NCBI GenBank assembly: GCA_037176705.1
Contig: CM073907.1
Span: forward strand, 15,407,001 to 15,471,000
Source of the DNA: Molossus alvarezi
Taxonomy: Eukaryota > Chordata > Mammalia > Chiroptera > Molossidae
Direction of reading: 5' to 3'
DNA length: 64,000 nt
This document shows, piece by piece, positions 63,871-64,000 of this stretch. Each line of letters opens with the position of its first letter. Positions within the stretch are counted from its first letter, which is position 1. The notes under the pieces were generated by a model that was not told where the DNA came from, did not search any database, and was given only the letters and a program-made list of their open reading frames with translations. The translations under genes and the position numbers were made by a program.

Positions 63871-64000
63871 TAATTTTTTTATTTATCAATTTGTTTTTGT
63901 TACAGATGTTTTTCATTTTTCCCCTATTGACACCCTCCTTCCCTTTCCCTCCCTGCTCCATCCCCAGCTTTGTTTTATCAATTTCCATGTCATCTACTCT
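63871..64000 (-). mobile_element. L1 3' end, cut by window edge
   Basis: TTTTTTTATTTATCAATTTG, GTTACAGATGTTTTTCATT, TTGACACCCTCCTTCCC and CCATCCCCAGCTTTGTT are the poly(A) side and 3' UTR of another minus-strand L1 that continues past the window. It inserted into the L1 at 61556-63870. Confidence 0.9.

Overview
This is a mammalian nuclear window, almost certainly from a bat. The best evidence is a set of about eleven tRNA-derived SINEs of the VES type, with the head GCCCTGGCCGGTTTGGCTC, a Pol III A/B box pair and the tail TATCCTCGGGTGAGGATA followed by A. One short hAT-type inverted-repeat transposon of the SPIN/URR1 kind (15505-15694) fits a bat too. I cannot fix the bat family from sequence alone. 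No host protein-coding exon, RNA gene, CRISPR array or prokaryotic feature was recognised. About 85-90% of the window is L1 (LINE-1) retrotransposon sequence in nested, truncated and recombined copies. Such density suggests an L1-rich gene desert or a sex chromosome (inference).

Layout. 1-3898: minus-strand L1 pieces ending in an internally deleted L1 with a 13-bp target-site duplication. 3912-5560: low-copy DNA and an old VES. About 5561-14851: the only plus-strand L1 block, three consecutive L1s carrying two VES insertions. 14852-20091: the only sizeable GC-richer segment that is mostly not L1; it holds the SPIN-like element, an LTR resembling a class II endogenous retrovirus, and one young 558-bp L1 with a 16-17 bp target-site duplication. 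20092-39490: minus-strand L1s of several ages, with VES insertions. 39491-54672: three L1s arranged as a roughly 5.4-kb tandem repeat with the same low-copy flank and TATC-type microsatellite after each. 54673-61237: a partial L1, an ATCT-rich tract duplicated from the start of the window, and the most complete L1. 61238-64000: a short ancient repeat and further minus-strand L1.

Three L1 types can be told apart by eye and are used as labels below. Type Y (1740-3898, 32056-37492, 55385-61237) has a 5' UTR ending GCCGCCATTTT on the plus strand, a GC-rich short tandem repeat in that UTR, and an ORF1 with an RPTPRH motif. Type X (28269-32055, 39491-43497, 43906-48898, 49231-54309) has a different 5' UTR where this is kept, a different ORF1 (STLKNPKR...SRHII), and an ORF2 that lacks an EN-RT linker segment. 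In the three copies where the region survives, it also lacks the endonuclease core, at the same junction. Type Z (21590-25430, 37493-39490) is older and shares a distinctive 3' terminus.

Every ORF1 and ORF2 seen is broken by frameshifts, stops or deletions. None looks able to move today, though some catalytic motifs survive (FADD/YADD in several copies; GDFN and SDHN in the copy at 55385-61237). The most interesting signals are the shared endonuclease deletion, the 5.4-kb tandem array built on that L1 type, and the copy-number-variable tandem repeat in the type Y 5' UTR.
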